Origin: Perognathus longimembris pacificus
Taxonomy: Eukaryota > Chordata > Mammalia > Rodentia > Heteromyidae
Direction of reading: 5' to 3'
DNA length: 64,000 bases
NCBI RefSeq assembly: GCF_023159225.1
Contig: NC_063166.1
Coordinates: 43,145,149-43,209,148, forward strand
Shown: positions 22,271 to 34,052 of the stretch, piece by piece
Numbering within the stretch: the first letter of the stretch is position 1
Layout of the letters: every line of letters begins with the position of its first letter
Notes under the pieces: model-generated
What the model was told of the DNA's origin: nothing
The model's database searches: none
What the model saw: the letters and a program-made list of their open reading frames with translations, nothing else
Position numbers and translations under genes: made by a program

Positions 22271-22685
22271 AAGCCCTAGTATTGGTATGCATGCATATGC
22301 ATGCACAAACACAAGCACAGGTGTGTACACACACACACATACACATACATGCATACACATAGAAATCCCTGTGTCCTATGCTCCAATTCTCTGCAGAACC
22401 TGACCTACCATACTGCCCCAGCTACTCGAGCCTCCTCCCACCTCCAGGAGCCCAGGGCTTTGGACTCAGTTGTTCCCACTCTAACTCTGCTTTTTCCACT
22501 GCTTCTCCACCTCTTGGCTCTGTCTGCTTCCCATCATTCACATTCCAAAAAGCCCAGTTAAACTTCATTGCAACCTAGTGGGCTTTCTTTGTACTGGTCC
22601 TTCCTAGGCCCTCATGACCACCCCAAGTCCACTAGCCAAGTTGGGGTCATGGCAGAGACAGTGGTCTGATCGGTATTGTCAAACT

Positions 22686-22860
22686 ATTGAATTCAAAGCC
22701 AGCTGTGGCAGGAAAGTCGATGAGACCATTATCTGCAATTAAAGACCTAACAACCATGAGTGGAGCTGTGGCTCAAGTGGTAGAGCACTAGCATCATGCA
22801 AAGAAAGCTCAGGGACAGAACCCAGGCCTGAGTTCAAGCCCAAGGACCTGCACACACACA
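22686..22860 (+). mobile_element. family B SINE, 5' truncated
   Basis: Starts TTCAAAGCCAGCTGTGGCAGG and runs through the right monomer to CACACACA. Confidence 0.75.
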
Positions 22861-23459
22861 AAAATAATCTATACTCGTATACCTGATCGGCACATTTTCC
22901 AATTAACTGTGTGCAAAATATTCCTATTTCTCCCCTCATGAACAGAGTAACCGACATCCAGTTCACCTTTTCTGTCTGTCCAGGATCGCCTCAGTATTCT
23001 TAACACTGTGCCAGACAGACACCAGCTCTGCAGCCCCATAAAAAGGGGGTCTCGTGCCCCAGTGCCCAGCAGAGGAGCTTCTGTGTGTCCTATTGCAGTA
23101 TTCAGGGATAGCCATCAAGTGGTAGCAGGACTTTATCTTTAGCCTCCTGTATAAATCTAGTACAAGCTGATTCACCACAAACATTTTCTCGGACCTAGGA
23201 TGGCCTGCAAAACACTTGACATTGAAGACTTACTCACCAGCTTGGTACTTTCTGGAGATGGTGGAACCATCTGGATGCAGGGCCTAGTGGGAGGTCTTAA
23301 GTCACCTGAGCTGACCCCAGTCCCTTGCTCTCCTCTCTGGAACTTACCTACCATGGGCTAACACACAGCTTCACCACACAGGCACTGTTATTATGTATAG
23401 GGTTTAAGTGACCATGAACAGAACCTCCAAAACTATGAGGCAGAAGAAACCACTTCTCA

Positions 23460-23608
23460 CAGAGTATGGTGGTGCTGTGTGCAATATCAGCCTCAGGAGG
23501 CAAAGGCAGGAGAACCTCAGGTTCCACCTCAGTCTATAGAACAAGTTCAGAGTCTGCCTGGACTAAAGAGAGAGACCCTCTGTCCAAAAAAAAAAAAAAA
23601 AAAAAAAG
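23460..23608 (+). mobile_element. B1-like monomer with long A-tail
   Basis: TATGGTGGTGCTGTGTGC...GGAGGCAAAGGCAGGAG, ending in A23. Confidence 0.65.
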
Positions 23609-23769
23609 TAAAAATATAATCACTTCTTTATGAGTCAGTTGTCTAAGTTTTGTTATATCCACAGAAAGCTGTTTAATGAGGCTGAGTAAATGACTTGCTA
23701 TGGAATTATGTAAGTTCTCACACCTTTGTATGTTAAGGCTTAGGGTCTTATCCTACATCCTAACTAAGT

Positions 23770-24003
23770 TGATGCTGAGTGTAGAAGCTCACAGCCATAA
23801 TCCTAGATACTCCAGAGGCTGAGATCATGGTTTGAAGACATTTGGAACAGGAAAGTCCATGAGACTCATATCCAATTAACCACCAAAAACCAGAAATGGA
23901 GCTGTGGCTCAAGTGGCATAGCATAGCTTTTAGTAAAAACAGCTCAGATACAGTGCTTAGAACCTAAGCTCCTGCTCCAGGATCAGCACAAAGAAAAAAA
24001 AAA
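23770..24003 (+). mobile_element. family B SINE
   Basis: Diverged full copy from GCTGAGTGTAGAAGCTCAC to GGATCAGCACAAAG and A-run. Confidence 0.85.
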
Positions 24004-24007
24004 TCCT

Positions 24008-24104
24008 ACAAAACACTATCCTAAAACAAATGTACTCATTACCTCCCTTATGTAACTGTAACCCCTCTGTACATTACCTTTACAATGAAAACTAAATAAA
24101 ATAC
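24008..24104 (+). mobile_element. L1 terminal 3' fragment
   Basis: TGTACTCATTACC...CCCCTCTGTACATTACC core directly after a family B SINE and directly before the right C-rich array. Confidence 0.55.
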
Positions 24105-24560
24105 CAGGATCACCCTGCAAACTCCTCCCCAACAGCCACGCCCACCCTCCAAACATTTCCTTTCCAGCTTCTCCCACTCTTCTAGACACACACACTCCTG
24201 TAAGCTCTGCCCATCCTGCCACACAAATCCTAAGAGCCCCATAGCTCCATTCCGGTCTATGCCTTCAATGTCCTCCCTCCTAGACTCCCTCACCCCAGCA
24301 TGCTCCTGCCCTCCATGCCCACCACATGCTCCTCCCCTTTGGTCACACCCACCCCCGTGCTCCTCCCCTCCCACCACACCCACCACATGCCCCTCCCTTT
24401 CGGTCATGCCCACCCTACTTCCTCCCCTCCAGCCACGCCCACCCACCACCTCCAGGCCCATGCATCTCCCCTCTGACCACGCCTACCCCGTGTTCCTCCT
24501 CCCCCTCCATTCACGCCCACCCCAAGCTCCTCCCCTCCGGCTGAGCCCACCCTGCACATA
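24105..24560 (+). repeat. right C-rich diverged minisatellite
   Basis: About ten degenerate units of 29-34 bp with a core like GCTCCTCCCCTCCGGCC then CACGCCCACC. CCACGCCCA/CCACACCCA blocks recur, which are Sp1/KLF-type motifs. The minus strand has repeated G-runs that could form G-quadruplexes. Same unit type as 17690-17985. Frames through the array are not taken as genes. Confidence 0.6.
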
Positions 24561-25130
24561 CTCACCGGGGCCCCTCCCTGCAGGCAACGCCCCTACTGGC
24601 AGAGCACCTGTACCCCGGCCTCCATTGCTTCTTTGCCAGGCCTTTCCTTTCTTTCCCTTCCTTGCCCAGCGCCTCCCAGCCCCAGCACGCCTAGCTGACC
24701 CCACCCCACCCCTCCCCACATCCTCACCTGCCCCACAAGCCCTCTAAGTCCCCACAAGAAGACCACACGACCATGATGTCAGAACATCCTCAGAGCCCTC
24801 CAGAGGGGTGGACACCTGCCCAGCCGCCCTCCCCACCCTCCCTGCTGCTCTGCGCTTCCTCCACCTGCCCACACCCCATCTCCTCCAGCTGCCCAGCTCT
24901 AAGCCTGGCCGGGCCCCACCCGGGGCCTTCTCCAACCTCCTCCTCCTCCTCCTCCTCATGCCCCGGCCAGTGCAAGGACCAACGGCTCAGAACCCCGGAC
25001 CCGCCCTCACCTGGGCCCTCACCAAGGGCCTTAAGCCGCAAGTTGCTCCACAGGTACTCTGCGGCTGAACCATGCACCTCTAGTCCCTAATTTACCCATC
25101 TTAAAAAAAAAATAAATAAATTATATCCTC
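24561..25130. other. GC-rich block ending in an A-rich tail
   Basis: About 65% GC, but only about 16 CpGs in 520 bp, so not a CpG island by my count. It has a (CTC)n run near 24939-24957 and overlapping frames in several registers. It ends with an A-rich tract (25101-25123). A retroposed GC-rich 3' transcript end is possible. I cannot name a parent gene and claim no CDS. Confidence 0.35.
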
Positions 25131-25445
25131 AAACCTACACAGCCTGCTCTGCCAGATTCCTCTGCCAGTCTCCACAGCCACTTTGGCAGACATCTACAGA
25201 TGCCAGAAATCAGTTCCTTCTTCCCATCCTCTCCCCTACCCCCACCCTCAGCAAGTGCACACAGCAAGACAATGACCACACAGCACAGGCCAGTGAGAAT
25301 GGCCAGGCCAGGGGATCAACATGCCACACATGGACACTTAGAGGGTGGCAACTGATACACTTTGTCAAGGAAATGAATGAGAACTGGCAGAGTATCTGCT
25401 AGGAAAAGACATTTCTCATCAAGCTTGTTTCCATGTCTCCTTTTC

Positions 25446-25688
25446 TTTCTTTCTTTTTTTTTAAATCAGTCGTGGGGCTTGAACCTCTGGGCCTGGGCAC
25501 TGTCCCTGAGCTCTTCAGCTCAAGTGCTCTACCACTTGAGCCACCATGCCACTTTCGGTTTTCTGGTTGTTAATTGGAGATAAGAGTTGCATGGACTTTC
25601 CTGCCTGGGCTGGCTTTGAACTGCAATCCTCAGATCTCAGCCTCCTGAGCAGCTAGGATTACAGGTATGAGCCCTAGACACTGGCCTC
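25446..25688 (-). mobile_element. family B SINE
   Basis: Reverse copy, TCAGTCGTGGGGCTTGAACC to GAGCCCTAGACACTGGCC. Confidence 0.88.
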
Positions 25689-26785
25689 CATGTTTCCTCT
25701 CTATTGTATTCATGTATGTATACACCTGGAGAAATGTGCAGTAAAAAACAGTTCTCACTGCAGTCAGGCTGAAGATATTTTAAGAGCCCTAGGTGTTGGT
25801 ACTGGGGAGGTTGTCCTCAGTTCTGTCCTGCTTTCAGTCAAACAATGTGAAAGGCTTAAGAAGATGAAGGATGTACACTATGTCAACACTAGCTCAACAA
25901 CCAGAGAAAACACCCACCATGGCCACCCTCCCCCATACAGGAGGAACACACAAGTCTACCTGCCACTCTCTATTTCTCTATTTCTACTGTCCTTAAAGTC
26001 AGTTTACAATTGCAACCTTAGCCCTGAGGCAGGAAGGCCAAGAGCTTGAGGCTATCTTGGGCCATACAGGAAAACTCTACCTCAGAAAATACATGTACAT
26101 ATGTATATAGATACACAGGTGTTTTGAAAGAGTATCACAGTCTTCTGCAACTTGCTTTTCTGCAGTAATAGGGTATTTTTTTGGTCAAAACTCATTTCCA
26201 TACTTAGATTGTTTTTCTGAGAGGCCCAGGTAGCAAGCCAACGGCTTTATGAAAGTCATTCCTATTTCCCACTCAGACATCCAATTGTCTCCTCTGCCCC
26301 CCACCCCCCCACACACACATACACACTTTCCTCTCTCTTCCACACTATTCTCTTAGGATCTGAACCTGTTTCCAAACAGAATGGTCTCCTCCATTTGCAT
26401 AGCACCATAGCACTGACTTGACCAAGCCCTGTAGAAATCCTCCCAGAACCCCAAGCAGATGTCCCAGGGCTTCTGCAGTGCCCAGTGCTTTCTGACATCA
26501 CAACTCCTTTACTTTTGTACCCCCAAACGTGAAGTCTTTGCTGGGTAGGCCACAACTTAAGAAGAAATCAGATTTAGTTAATGTTTGTTCAATAGCGAAT
26601 ATAGCACTCAAAACCTGGGTCTCCTCAGGCCCAGATTGCCCAGGTCTACAGATGGACATGCACTTGCAGATAGCAATATCTAAAAAAGCAGCTTCAAAAG
26701 GAAAAAGGTATCTTATATTTAATACCTCAGTAACTACAAATACACCGGAGATGTTGATTCAAGATCAGCTGCAAAAAAGGAGAGA
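25689..26785. other. mostly unassigned
   Basis: A diverged B1-like stretch may lie at 26000-26095. A CA/C-rich patch lies at 26295-26325. No gene seen. Confidence 0.4.
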
Positions 26786-26998
26786 AGGAGCTGGAAATAT
26801 AGCCTAGTGGTAAAGTGCTCGCCTCGTATACATGAAGCCCTGGGTTCGATTCCTCAGCACCACACATATAGAAAAAAAAAAGCAGGAAGGTGCTGTGGCT
26901 CAAGTGGTAGAGTGCCAGCCTTGAACAAAAAAAAGCCAGGGACAGTGCTCAGGCTCTGAGTCCACGCCCCAGGACTGACAACAAAAACAAAACATTAA
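26786..26998 (+). mobile_element. family A SINE
   Basis: Left monomer GAGCTGGAAATATAGCC, A10 run in the linker, box B GGTTCGATTCC. Confidence 0.9.
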
Positions 26999-27147
26999 AA
27001 AAAAAGAGAGAGAAGGACAAACAGACCAGGTTCATTCTTCTCCAAAGAGAGAAAAGGGAAATGAAAGTCATCCTAGGCAAATAAATCCATCTCAGAGAAA
27101 GCATGCTGAGAAAAGAAAAGGCTCTGATGGATATAAAAGTGATCAGT

Positions 27148-27377
27148 CAGGTACCAGTGGCTCACACCTATAATCCTAACTATTCAGGAGGCTGAGATCT
27201 GAGAATTGTGGTTCAAAGCCAGCCTGAGCAGGAAAGTCCATGAGACTCTTATCTCCAATTAACTGCCAGAAAACCAGAAGTGGCGCTGTGGCTCAAAGTG
27301 GTAGAGCACTAGCCTTGTGCTGAAGAGCTCAAGTACCCAGGCCCAGAGTTGAAGCCCCACAACAGACCAAAAAAAAA
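27148..27377 (+). mobile_element. family B SINE
   Basis: Near-complete copy. AAAAGTGATCAG/AAAAGTGGTCAG flank it as a probable TSD. Confidence 0.9.
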
Positions 27378-27907
27378 GTGGTCAGTTTTTCAGTGGCTTT
27401 AAGAGCCCAAGATAAGTCAGCAAACCTCCTTGAACTGGGTAAATTCCCAACAGAGGTGCCTAGGAGCTGAGCAACCACCTAGAAAGGCACCAAGAGTTCA
27501 ACAGCATCAAGTCTAGACACACCCACTCCCCAAGAGGGATCTGGCCTCTTGCCCTTTGCCAAGATCCTTGCTGATCCCAATTTCTTGCTTCCCGTGATCA
27601 TTTTTGGATGGATTGCTAAGCAACAATGTGAGAGATAAGCAGTCTCGACTACCTGCCATCTTCCCCGTCTCATCCAGGAAAAAAGTGGAGCAGTGTGAAA
27701 TTGCAAGTGCAATGCATTCCTTAAATATCAGGAAGCAGAAGATAGAAGTGAAGATCTCCTTTTAGCACTTCTTGCTGCCAAATGAAATCTCCAAAGCAGA
27801 AAAGGTGCTAGCTGCATTTTGTCACATGCCATCTGATTTGCCAGAATATTTTAAACATTCCAGAATTATCATCAGTGCTGGTCTTCTCCTCTGAGTCAAC
27901 AATTCAA

Positions 27908-28150
27908 TAACAAGCTGGGCACTAGCAACTCATCCTGTAATCCTACCCAGGAGACAGATCTGAGGATCACAGTTTGAGTGTCTAAGGATCACAATTCAAA
28001 GCCAGATTCCCCAGCCGGAAATGTCCACAAAATAGTTATCTTCAATTAACCATAAAAAAGCTGTGGTTCAAGTGGTAGAGCCTTGAACAAAAACACTAAG
28101 AGACAGTGCCCAGGCCCTGACTTCAAGCCTTACTATCAGCAAAAAGAAAA
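27908..28150 (+). mobile_element. family B SINE
   Basis: Diverged head with a short internal duplication (GGATCACAGTTTGAG / GGATCACAATTCAAAG). Ends just before the PAK2 copy. Confidence 0.78.
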
Positions 28151-28184
28151 AACGTAATGAGAACCAGCATGATGGCTGCAAATC

Positions 28185-28735
28185 ATGTCTGATCATGGAG
28201 AACTGGAACAAAAGCCTCCAGCACCACCTGGGCAGTACCATTTTTAGCACAAAGATCTTTTATCAACCAATCTGCACTTGTTCCAGAGAAGTAAAGCCCA
28301 GGAATAAAATCATGTCCATCTTCTCAGCACAGAGAAAGATACCAAGGGATTGGAAAGCATCACCCATAGTATCAGAGGAAGATGATGATGATGATGACGT
28401 AGCTCTTCCTGTCAATGCCCCACAACCAGATGCTACAAAACCAGTTCACACAATGTCAAAATGTCCCTATTCCTGCACCACCTGGGGATTGTAATGTGCA
28501 ATAGTGGTCCCAAGTCTTCAAACAAAAAAACACCAAGATGACAGATGAAGAGATTGTGGAGAAATCTAGGAGGACAGGAAGACAAGACATATAAGTAACC
28601 CTTTAAAAGTACATACAAGGTATGAAAAAATTAAACTGGAGGCTTCTGGCACACTTTGGACAGGAGGTTGCTATCCAACAGATTAATTTACAGACACAGC
28701 CAAAGAAAGAGCTGATTATTAATGTGATCCTGGTG
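28185..28735 (+). pseudogene. PAK2: PAK2 processed pseudogene fragment
   Basis: Intronless similarity to the N-terminal half of p21-activated kinase 2. It begins at the initiator (MSD-x-GELE-x-KPPAPP pattern at 28185), continues through an STIFST block and KIMSIFS, then jumps to the acidic stretch (SEEDDDDDD), an APRPDHTKS-like block, KMTDEEI and finally the kinase N-lobe block QPKKELII. The segment that should hold the p21-binding CRIB domain is missing, and there are frameshifts and stops, one in the LKPLPSVPEEK region. The copy stops at about residue 300 of the parent. An L1 3' end follows within about 20 bp. Dead copy. Confidence 0.85.
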
Positions 28736-28747
28736 ATTTAAGAAACC

Positions 28748-28925
28748 CAACCAATTGTATATGATTTTGGTACACTGGGTATTGTATATATGCCTACCTG
28801 ATCTAGGGAAGGGAAAGAAAAACAAGGGTGTAAGATATCACAAGAAATGTACTCTCTGCCTTATTATATAACTGTACCCCTTTTGCACAACACCTTGTCA
28901 ACAAAATTTAATTAATAATAAAAAA
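28748..28925 (+). mobile_element. L1 3' UTR fragment
   Basis: Terminal 180 bp of the same subfamily as 12916-13836 (TACACTGGGTATTGTATATA, AAGATATCACAAGAAATG). It abuts the PAK2 pseudogene. Confidence 0.7.
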
Positions 28926-29177
28926 TGGCATGTATAGGTAAATGTTTATAAAACAATCCAGACTCAGGTAGATGATGCCAAGAAAATGATAGAAGAATTA
29001 CATTTACATGTAACATGATGCACTATGTTTCAGGAAAACAACGTTTCTAAGGGGAAATTGTTAAAGTATTTAACTAGAAACCAGCCAACAATTTAATTTG
29101 AAATAGATATTTTACCCAAGAAAAATACAATTTAGCTTGAATTTTTTTCTGAACTGTGTATAGTTTATTTTATGTAT

Positions 29178-29424
29178 TTTTTTTTTGTCAATTGTGGGGC
29201 TTGAACTCAGGGCCTGGGCATTATCCCTAAGCTGTTTTTCTTTTTTCTTTGCGCAAGGTTTGTGCTCTACCACTTGGAGCCACAGGTCCACTTCTGGTTG
29301 TCTGGTGACTACTTGGAGATAGGAGTCTCACAGACTTTTCTGCTTGGCTGGCTTCAAACCAGAATCCTCAGATCTCAGCTCCTGAGTAGCCAGGATTAAA
29401 GGTGTGAGCTACCAGCACCGGACT
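29178..29424 (-). mobile_element. family B SINE
   Basis: TTTTTTTTGTCAATTGTGGGG to GAGCTACCAGCACCGGAC. Confidence 0.88.
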
Positions 29425-29578
29425 AGTTTATTTTACATTTATAGGAACAAGGAAAGCAAGAAAGAAAATGACAGTACTATCTTGTTATGACTAATATATT
29501 TTAAATAATAAAACTAGCAAGAATGTGTGTAGACATTTAGGCATTTGTTGAACAATAAATATGTATATATAGTTAATA

Positions 29579-29580
29579 AA

Positions 29581-29624
<44 letters not shown>

Positions 29625-29862
29625 GGGGCTGGGGATATAGCCTAGTGGCAAGAGTGCCTGCCTCGGATACACGAGGCCCTAGGTTCGATTCCTCAGCACC
29701 ACATATACAGAAAACGGCCAGAAGCGGCGCTGTGGTTCAAGTGGCAGAGTGCTAGCCTTGAGCGGGAAGAAGCCAGGGACAGTGCTCAGGCCCTGAGTCC
29801 AAAGCCCAGGACTGGCCAAAAAAAAAAAAAGAAAGAAAGAAAGGAAGAAAGAAAGAAAGAAT
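29579..29862 (+). mobile_element. family A SINE inside a (GAAA)n tract
   Basis: GAAA repeats at 29579-29624, SINE at 29625-29820 (GAGCGGGAAG variant), then A11 and more GAAA/GGAA to 29861. The flanks are consistent with insertion into, or duplication of, the tetranucleotide run. Confidence 0.88.
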
Positions 29863-30031
29863 CCCAACCAAGTTTAAGTTCCTGGACAGTCACCTGGTGG
29901 CAGATGAGTCCTGTGTAGGAATGGAGCCTCTTGTGGTAGGTCAGTTGCTGATGCAACGGGAACCTGCAAAGACGAGGCACAGCTTGCTGCTATATGCAGA
30001 GTATTTACATGTACTCTAGTTTTTTCCTTTT

Positions 30032-30032
30032 G

Positions 30033-30067
<35 letters not shown>

Positions 30068-30295
30068 GGGTGACTGTGTGTGTAGATACTAGGGCTTGAA
30101 CTCAGATAGAGCCTCATACTCTCTTTTAGCTTTTTCACTCAAGACCGGTGCTCTATCACTTGAGTCACAGCTCCACTTCTGGCTTTTTGGTGGCTTGGTG
30201 TCTGTTTCTGCCAGTCCTGGCTTTGAACTGTGATCCTCAGATCTCAGCCTCCTGGTAGCTAGGATTAGAGGCATGAGTCACCCGCATCCAGTGGC
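30032..30295 (-). mobile_element. (GT)n and family B SINE
   Basis: (GT)n at 30035-30065 followed by a reverse copy from TAGGGCTTGAACTCAG to GAGTCACCCGCATCCAG. Confidence 0.82.
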
Positions 30296-30574
30296 AATGG
30301 AGTTTTACAAGCTAATCAAGTCATCTACAGTGGTATTAAGAATAAAATTTTGCTTTGTGGAATTAAAGACTCAAACTTAGTGGCTTCCCTGAGCAGAGTA
30401 AACTGGATGGCACCAAACTGGATGGCACCACAAGTGGATACACACAAAGTTTATGGTCCCAAGGTTGACATATATGCTCTGGGTATAAATGGTCATTGAA
30501 ATCACCAAAGGAGAGACTCTGTGCCTCACTGAAAATTTCATTTACAAACTTTCCCCAGGATTTCATTTTGTGAA

Positions 30575-30808
30575 TATGTGTGTACTGGTCAAAGGGCTTT
30601 AACTCAGGGCCTAGGAGCTCTCCCTGAGCTTTTTCATTCAAGGCTATGCCCTCCCACATGAGCCACAGCTCCACTTGAAGCTTCTGTGATGTTTAATCAG
30701 AACTAAGTCTTGTGACCTTTCCTCTCTGAGCTGGCTTTGTACTGTGATCCTCAGATCTAAGCCTACTGAGTAGCTAGGATGAGAGGCATGAGCCACCAGC
30801 ACCCAGCT
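30575..30808 (-). mobile_element. family B SINE
   Basis: Reverse copy, TCAAAGGGCTTTAACTCAGG to GAGCCACCAGCACCCAGC. Confidence 0.87.
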
Positions 30809-31031
30809 ATATTTCAGGACTTCTGAAATTGATACTTGATAATAGATGTGGAGTAAAGGGATGCACCAAAAAATTGTTGCAGCAACCCTTCCTGAAACTT
30901 GCCATGCTATCATCAAGCTAGAAACTGTCCAATTATGGCAGCTAAAGAAGAAATAAACAGCAATCATAAACATTCTTAGGGCCTCTTTTTCTTTTCTCCA
31001 TTGCTAAAAGAAGTCTTTGGGGGAAGGGAGG

Positions 31032-31252
31032 AGGTACTAGGGCATAACTCAGAGCCTGGGCACTGTGCCTTAACTTTCTTGGTCATGGCAGCACACTACA
31101 TTTGAGCCACACCTCCATTTCTGGCTTTTGGTGGTAAATTAGAGTTAAGAGTCTCATGGACTTTGCTGCCCAGACTAACTTCTACAGAAATGGTCAGATC
31201 CCAGCCTCCTGAGTAGGTAGGATTACAGATGTGAACCACCGGTGCCAGCCAA
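31032..31252 (-). mobile_element. family B SINE
   Basis: Reverse copy, AGGTACTAGGGCATAACTC to GAACCACCGGTGCCAGCC. Confidence 0.85.
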
Positions 31253-32374
31253 GGTAAGTATTGCTTTATTTTTTTTTTTGAGTGGTCAAGAGTAAAATAA
31301 GGAGATGACCTGCACTTAATATGGGGAGGAAAAGATAAGGGAGGGGGGGAACCACTTCTCCCTGAAGAAAACCAAGAGAAAATTGCAAAAAGAAGAGTTA
31401 TAATTTTCAAATGAACTCCTTCTTTAGGGTCCAGAATGAATTGGGAACTGACTCACAATCCTTACAAACCTTCAGTAGACAACCTATCAAAACCATTTCT
31501 TAGTGCATGATATCCATCTTATTTTCCTGACTTCATTACTTAGATCACATTCAGTGTCCCCTTTGGGGTATTTTCAATGCTTAAATGTCAGGTTTGAGTG
31601 TTTCAGGGTGTTTGTTCCATGGCTTAGTCTTTTCTCTCCTGCATAGTTTTTGTTTTCATTCATTTGTCTTTCCAGTTGCTTTATGAAGTTTTTTCATGCC
31701 TAAATTCAAGTCAAGTTTGATTGAAATTATATAGATCTTAGAATTTTCTATGGTATCACAAGCTACTGTTACATGTTAATATGTTTCAGTTCAGAAACTG
31801 AACTTGAAAAGAAAAAGAGCAAGTGACTTTTACCTTTTTTCAACAAATTTGAGTCCATTTTAGAAATTCCACAGCAGTGAGTTAGGTATTTGTTACAGGT
31901 ATAGAAAGAAATAATGATCTGTATTTTTTTATAACCAAATCATTGAGATGGCAAAAGGATACCACTAACTATATATTCTTCACAATTTTGTCTTCCTTTC
32001 TGCTCATTTCTCCTTCAGATTTGGCCACAGGAACCCAAAAGGTTTTCTAGGGTTTGAACTTGGACTTCTTAACCTTGGTTGCTGTCAGCATCGTTTCACC
32101 ACCCCCTCCTTTCCTCTTCTTCCCCCCTCATTTTGGAATTTAGGTTTCTGTATAGGTTGCAATTTAGGTTTCGTTTTTTAATCAACCATCTCTCAGACAT
32201 ATCCCCACTGGCCCTATGGGGACAATAACCACCGCATTTCAGAGTTCAAAAAATAATTTTTTCCATTTGAGGTGAGCAAAAATCAAAGGGTAAGCTTGAT
32301 TCTTGGTGAGTCTAGAATAGTTAGAATAAGAAATATCAATACTATAGAGATTCAGCTCATAAGCACTAAACTGC
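31253..32374. other. repeat-poor unique stretch
   Basis: About 1.1 kb with no SINE or L1 recognised, unusually long for this window. AT-rich, no coding frame. Confidence 0.45.
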
Positions 32375-32560
32375 AAAGAGGATTATGGTTCAGTCAGCCA
32401 AGGCAGCAAACTCTATGAGACTCTTAATTCCAAAAAAAATCTGGAAATGGAGTTGTGACTCAAGGGATAGGATGCTAGCCTTGAATGAAAAAGCTCAAAG
32501 GCAGCACCAAAACCCTAAGTTCAAGCCCTGAGGCCAGCACCAAAAAGAAAAAAAAAGGGG
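32375..32560 (+). mobile_element. family B SINE, 5' truncated
   Basis: Spacer GAGACTCTTAATTCC and right monomer GAGTTGTGACTCAAGGG, then A/G-rich tail. Confidence 0.75.
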
Positions 32561-33810
32561 CGGGGGGAAGAGAAAGAAAGAAAGAAGTTAGACTAGATCT
32601 AGGCAGAACTTGGATCAACTCTCCCACCTGTGAATCCAGGATGCCATGCACATGTGGCATACTCTCAAAGCTGAGGCAGCTCTGCAGCTGGCATCACTAA
32701 GAGTGAGCAATGTGAATGCCATCTTCCTCACAAAACAGTGCCACACTGCCTACGAATCCTCACTGGGCTCTGGCCTGATCTACACCAGCGTGGGAAGTGA
32801 CCTCTCCATGTGACCCCTGCTCCCTCAGTCCTTCTCAAAGCACCAAGAGGGAGCTGTTGAAATCTACAGGTGAACATGGCTTGAAAGTGGCCTGCAAAAG
32901 AACCTCACAGGACAGAGAAGACTCCGGTGGGAACATTCCACATGCTGAGCCCACGGTGTGAGGCCAGAAAGACGCAACAAGTCTGGATTAGAACACTTCC
33001 CAGAAGCACAGCCCAGGGTGGGGACTCCAGAAGCAGGGAAGAAGGTAGAACCTGGTGCATGCAAGAGGAAAAGAAGGGCATTGAGAGAAGCCCAGCCTCA
33101 AGTGCCCTGCTGCAGAAAGCCCTCAGAGGAGATGTTCTATGTAAACTGTGGCTAGCCGAGGCTAAGGGCCCAGCACCTATTCCCAATCACTGACTGGTAC
33201 AAGACCTCTCGCTGTGGAGATGAGTGTGGCTGCAAGTCACCTCCAGGCCCAGGACTTGAATCTAGAAAGGCAGAAGGAGATGATGGTATTGCAAGAATCA
33301 AGGGGTGCATGCACTGGCTGCCACAAGAGATCTGCCCAGGATACCAACCCAAAGACTATGGAACCACCACAGACTAGGAAGGAGAAAGCTCAAATGCCTG
33401 CAACATCTGGGGAACACAGTCATCCCCACTCAGTGGATGAGCACCTCTGAAGAGCCTCCAGCATGTAGTGAGGTTTCACAGCCCAGATCACCGGCTCATC
33501 TCCAGGTGCAGTGTCTATTAAAAGCATCCGCCTGCACTTTCACCTCCCTTTTGCCCAACAGCTTTTGCCTTGGTGAATCTCTGACCACATTCGAGTCATA
33601 AACAGGCAACCATCGTCAGTTATATAATTGACAGCTTCCTTCCCATTTTATGTTGCCTTTTATGTTCACTTTATAAAGTTTCATGTTTTACTTTCCAGAT
33701 TTCACCGTGCACACTCAATGGGCCCCAGGAGTATTGCTAGGCAGTTCTAATTTTCCAAGAAGTCTTCTCTGCCTCTCCTTTCCACTAAACCATGGCTAAG
33801 AAATTGGAAA
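32561..33810. other. no feature recognised
   Basis: Several short frames overlap at 32860-33600 on both strands. None has a recognisable domain. Confidence 0.4.
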
Positions 33811-34052
33811 TGGTTGCTGGGTGCTGGAAGCTCATACCCATAATCCTAGCTACTCAGGAGGCTGAGATCTTAGGATCCCAGTATGACACCAGCCCAAGCA
33901 GGAAAGTCTGTAAAACTCTTATCTCCAATTAACGGGCCAAAAAGCTGGAAGTGGAGCTATGGATCAAGTGATTGAGAACTAGTCTTGGGGGAAAAAGCTA
34001 AGGGACTATGTTCAGGTCCTGAGTTCAAGCCTCAGTACTGGCACAAAAAATA
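33811..34052 (+). mobile_element. family B SINE
   Basis: GCTGGGTGCTGGAAGCTCATACC to GTACTGGCACAAAAAATAAA. Confidence 0.88.

Noticed and set aside
23020..23120. CATAAAAAGGGGG as a TATA box of an LTR or gene
   Set aside because: No LTR ends, poly(A) signal or coding sequence could be linked to it.
24048..24747. Proline-rich plus frame and glycine-rich minus frame over 130 codons
   Set aside because: They follow the C-rich minisatellite. Composition, not selection, keeps them open.
24561..25100. CpG island promoter
   Set aside because: GC-rich, but I count about 16 CpGs in 520 bp, well below expectation for an island.
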